Assembly (NCBI GenBank): GCA_041675185.1
Contig: JBAYUH010000021.1
Coordinates: forward strand, 1-15,418
Source: UBA1557 sp041675185
GTDB taxonomy: Bacteria > Patescibacteriota > Patescibacteriia > Magasanikbacterales > UBA922
Length of the DNA stretch: 15,418 nt
Reading direction: 5' to 3'
Both the position numbers and the translations under genes were made by a program. Below, one piece after another: positions 14,398 to 15,418 of this stretch (positions are counted from its first letter, which is position 1; every line of letters starts with the position of its first letter). The notes under the pieces were generated by a model. The model was not told where the DNA came from, searched no databases, and worked only from the letters and a program-made list of their open reading frames with translations.

Positions 14398-15216
14398 TTA
14401 ATTTACTAATTCAGATGGTCTTCTGGTTACTACCAATGGACCATTTTTAGTAATGACTATTGTGTGTTCAAAATGAGCACTCAGACTTCCATCAACTGTG
14501 GAGATACTCCAACCGTCTTTGGCAGTCTCTACATTATAATCACCCATAGTAATCATGGGCTCAATAGCAATTACAGCATCTTCTTCTATTTTCCAATGTT
14601 CCAAATCTTGGTCATAATAATTTGGTACACGAGGTTCTTCATGCACTTCATGTCCAACACCATGTCCGACTAAATCTCTAACAATACCATAACCTTGAGG
14701 ATCTATATAATCTTCTACTGCCATACCAATATCAGCAATAGAATTACCAATAATACATTTTTCAATTGCTAATTCCAATGATTTCTTGGTGGCGTTTACT
14801 AATTGTTTAGTTTTATTAGAAACATTACCAACCAAGACAGTAATGGCTGTATCTGTAAAAAAACCATTTCCACCTTTGCCAAGACCGCAATTGACTGGAT
14901 ATTGCATACCAATATCAATACTAAAAATATCACCATCTTTCAAGATTTTGTCTTTGGTAGCAATACCATGAACAACTTCGTTGTTTAAAGAAGCACAAAT
15001 AGTCGATGGAAAAGGTGGATCACTTTTTCTACTACGGTAACCTTTGAACGCAGGGCGTCCACCAGCCCCCACAATCAACTTTTCAGCTTCTTTATCTACT
15101 TCATAGGCAGATATGCCGATTGTAGACATTTTGGCTAATTTGTCCAATATTTCACCCAAAATTTTACCACCTTCTTGGAGATATGCTATTTCTTTTTTTG
15201 TTTTTATATATGACAT
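14398..15216 (-). CDS. map: Methionine aminopeptidase, type I
   Basis: A metalloprotease that removes the initiator methionine from nascent proteins in the cytoplasm. I place the start at the ATG at 15214-15216 (MSYIKTKKEI…, 272 residues). The ORF runs nine codons further upstream to 15243, but that extension covers the -10 box and lacks family similarity. All five metal ligands are present in this numbering: Asp101, Asp122, His185, Glu219 and Glu250, plus the substrate-binding His83 (NNEVVHGI) and the GHGVGHEVHEEP signature. Asp101 and Asp122 are 21 residues apart against 11 in E. coli, giving an insertion of about 10 residues (near VNCGLGKGGNG). The secY-map order is conserved in many bacteria, here without adk. 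It has its own promoter and is probably leaderless. Confidence 0.95.
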   Translation of the reverse strand: MSYIKTKKEIAYLQEGGKILGEILDKLAKMSTIGISAYEVDKEAEKLIVGAGGRPAFKGYRSRKSDPPFPSTICASLNNEVVHGIATKDKILKDGDIFSIDIGMQYPVNCGLGKGGNGFFTDTAITVLVGNVSNKTKQLVNATKKSLELAIEKCIIGNSIADIGMAVEDYIDPQGYGIVRDLVGHGVGHEVHEEPRVPNYYDQDLEHWKIEEDAVIAIEPMITMGDYNVETAKDGWSISTVDGSLSAHFEHTIVITKNGPLVVTRRPSELVN

Positions 15217-15225
15217 AGTGGATAT

Positions 15226-15254
15226 ATTATAGCAAAATTGCACAAATTAGGCAA
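15226..15254 (-). promoter_or_regulatory. Promoter of map (-35, 17-bp spacer, extended -10)
   Basis: The minus strand reads TTGCCT (15249-15254), a 17-bp spacer ending in TGC, then TATAAT (15226-15231). The expected transcription start lies about 3-4 nt before the map ATG at 15216, implying a nearly leaderless message. Confidence 0.65.
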
Positions 15255-15260
15255 ATCAAA

Positions 15261-15287
15261 AAAACAATCCTTTTTTAGGATTGTTTT
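15261..15287 (-). terminator. Rho-independent terminator of secY
   Basis: A perfect 10-bp stem (AAAACAATCC at 15261-15270, GGATTGTTTT at 15278-15287) with a 7-nt loop lies 15 bp after the secY stop. On the minus strand the distal arm continues into a run of seven T. It separates secY from map, which has its own promoter. Confidence 0.85.
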
Positions 15288-15302
15288 GATATATAAATAA
15301 GA

Positions 15303-15418
15303 CTACACTCTATCATACTCATGCATTTTGATTTGAGATTCAATTTGTTTGGCTGAATCTATTGCTACACTAACTACGATAAGCAAACTAGTACCACCAA
15401 TAACAAGAGATTGTGAAC
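15303..15418 (-). CDS. secY: Protein translocase subunit SecY, C-terminal end only
   Basis: The last 38 codons of secY, cut by the window edge. The translation reads SQSLVIGGTSLLIVVSVAID, then SAKQIESQIKMHEYDRV and a TAG at 15303-15305. The GGTSLLIVVSVAIDSAKQIESQ pattern is the end of the tenth membrane helix and the cytoplasmic tail of SecY, the channel subunit of the general secretion translocase. The following map gene supports the call, since secY and map are neighbours in many ribosomal-protein clusters. The remaining nine helices lie outside the window. Confidence 0.9.
   Translation of the reverse strand, partial: SQSLVIGGTSLLIVVSVAIDSAKQIESQIKMHEYDRV

Noticed and set aside
15217..15243. 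Upstream in-frame start for map adding nine residues
   Set aside because: The extension overlaps the -10 box, begins with a sequence unlike the family, and the internal ATG gives the expected N-terminus.

Overview
The window looks like a chromosomal segment from a Patescibacteria (Candidate Phyla Radiation) bacterium or a close relative. The DNA is very AT-rich. Small housekeeping proteins lie next to a PrgI/TraC-like/VirB4/VirB6-like secretion module of the kind common in that group, and the window holds one FISUMP-domain protein. None of the gene starts I inspected has a convincing Shine-Dalgarno sequence. TGA, TAA and TAG all serve as stops at plausible protein ends, so the standard bacterial code fits. 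The lineage is my inference; there is no rRNA gene here to fix it.

Layout by region. 1-1064 (+): the 3' part of a secreted FISUMP-domain protein, the only plus-strand gene. Its reading frame breaks at a run of ten G. About 1143-1550: a decayed REP-associated (Y1) transposase fragment beside a perfect hairpin and two tandem 29-bp copies. 1569-11354 (-): a co-directional block that, in transcription order, encodes a 1024-residue VirB6/TrbL-like membrane protein, an orphan protein (319 aa), a T4SS-associated protein (400 aa), PrgI, a TraC-like N-domain protein, the VirB4 ATPase, a membrane-anchored VirB8/TcpC-like candidate and ComFC. 11355-11723: an AT-rich spacer with the operon's probable promoter and the asnS terminator. 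11724-15418 (-): asnS, recO, ruvX, map and the C-terminal end of secY.

The central block reads as a type IV secretion-like membrane machine. PrgI and the VirB6-like protein would form the inner-membrane part, VirB4 with the TraC-like protein would supply energy, and the VirB8-like protein would act as an assembly factor. No relaxase, VirD4-type coupling protein or VirB11 is visible, and the last gene is comFC, a competence-family gene. This makes DNA uptake or another non-conjugative role a reasonable hypothesis, not a demonstrated one.

The window also carries several families of short AT-rich inverted-repeat elements. One family has two intergenic copies, and a third copy is translated in frame inside the 400-aa protein, next to a heptanucleotide tandem repeat. 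I consider this, the G10 frameshift and the non-canonical secretion locus the three most notable observations.
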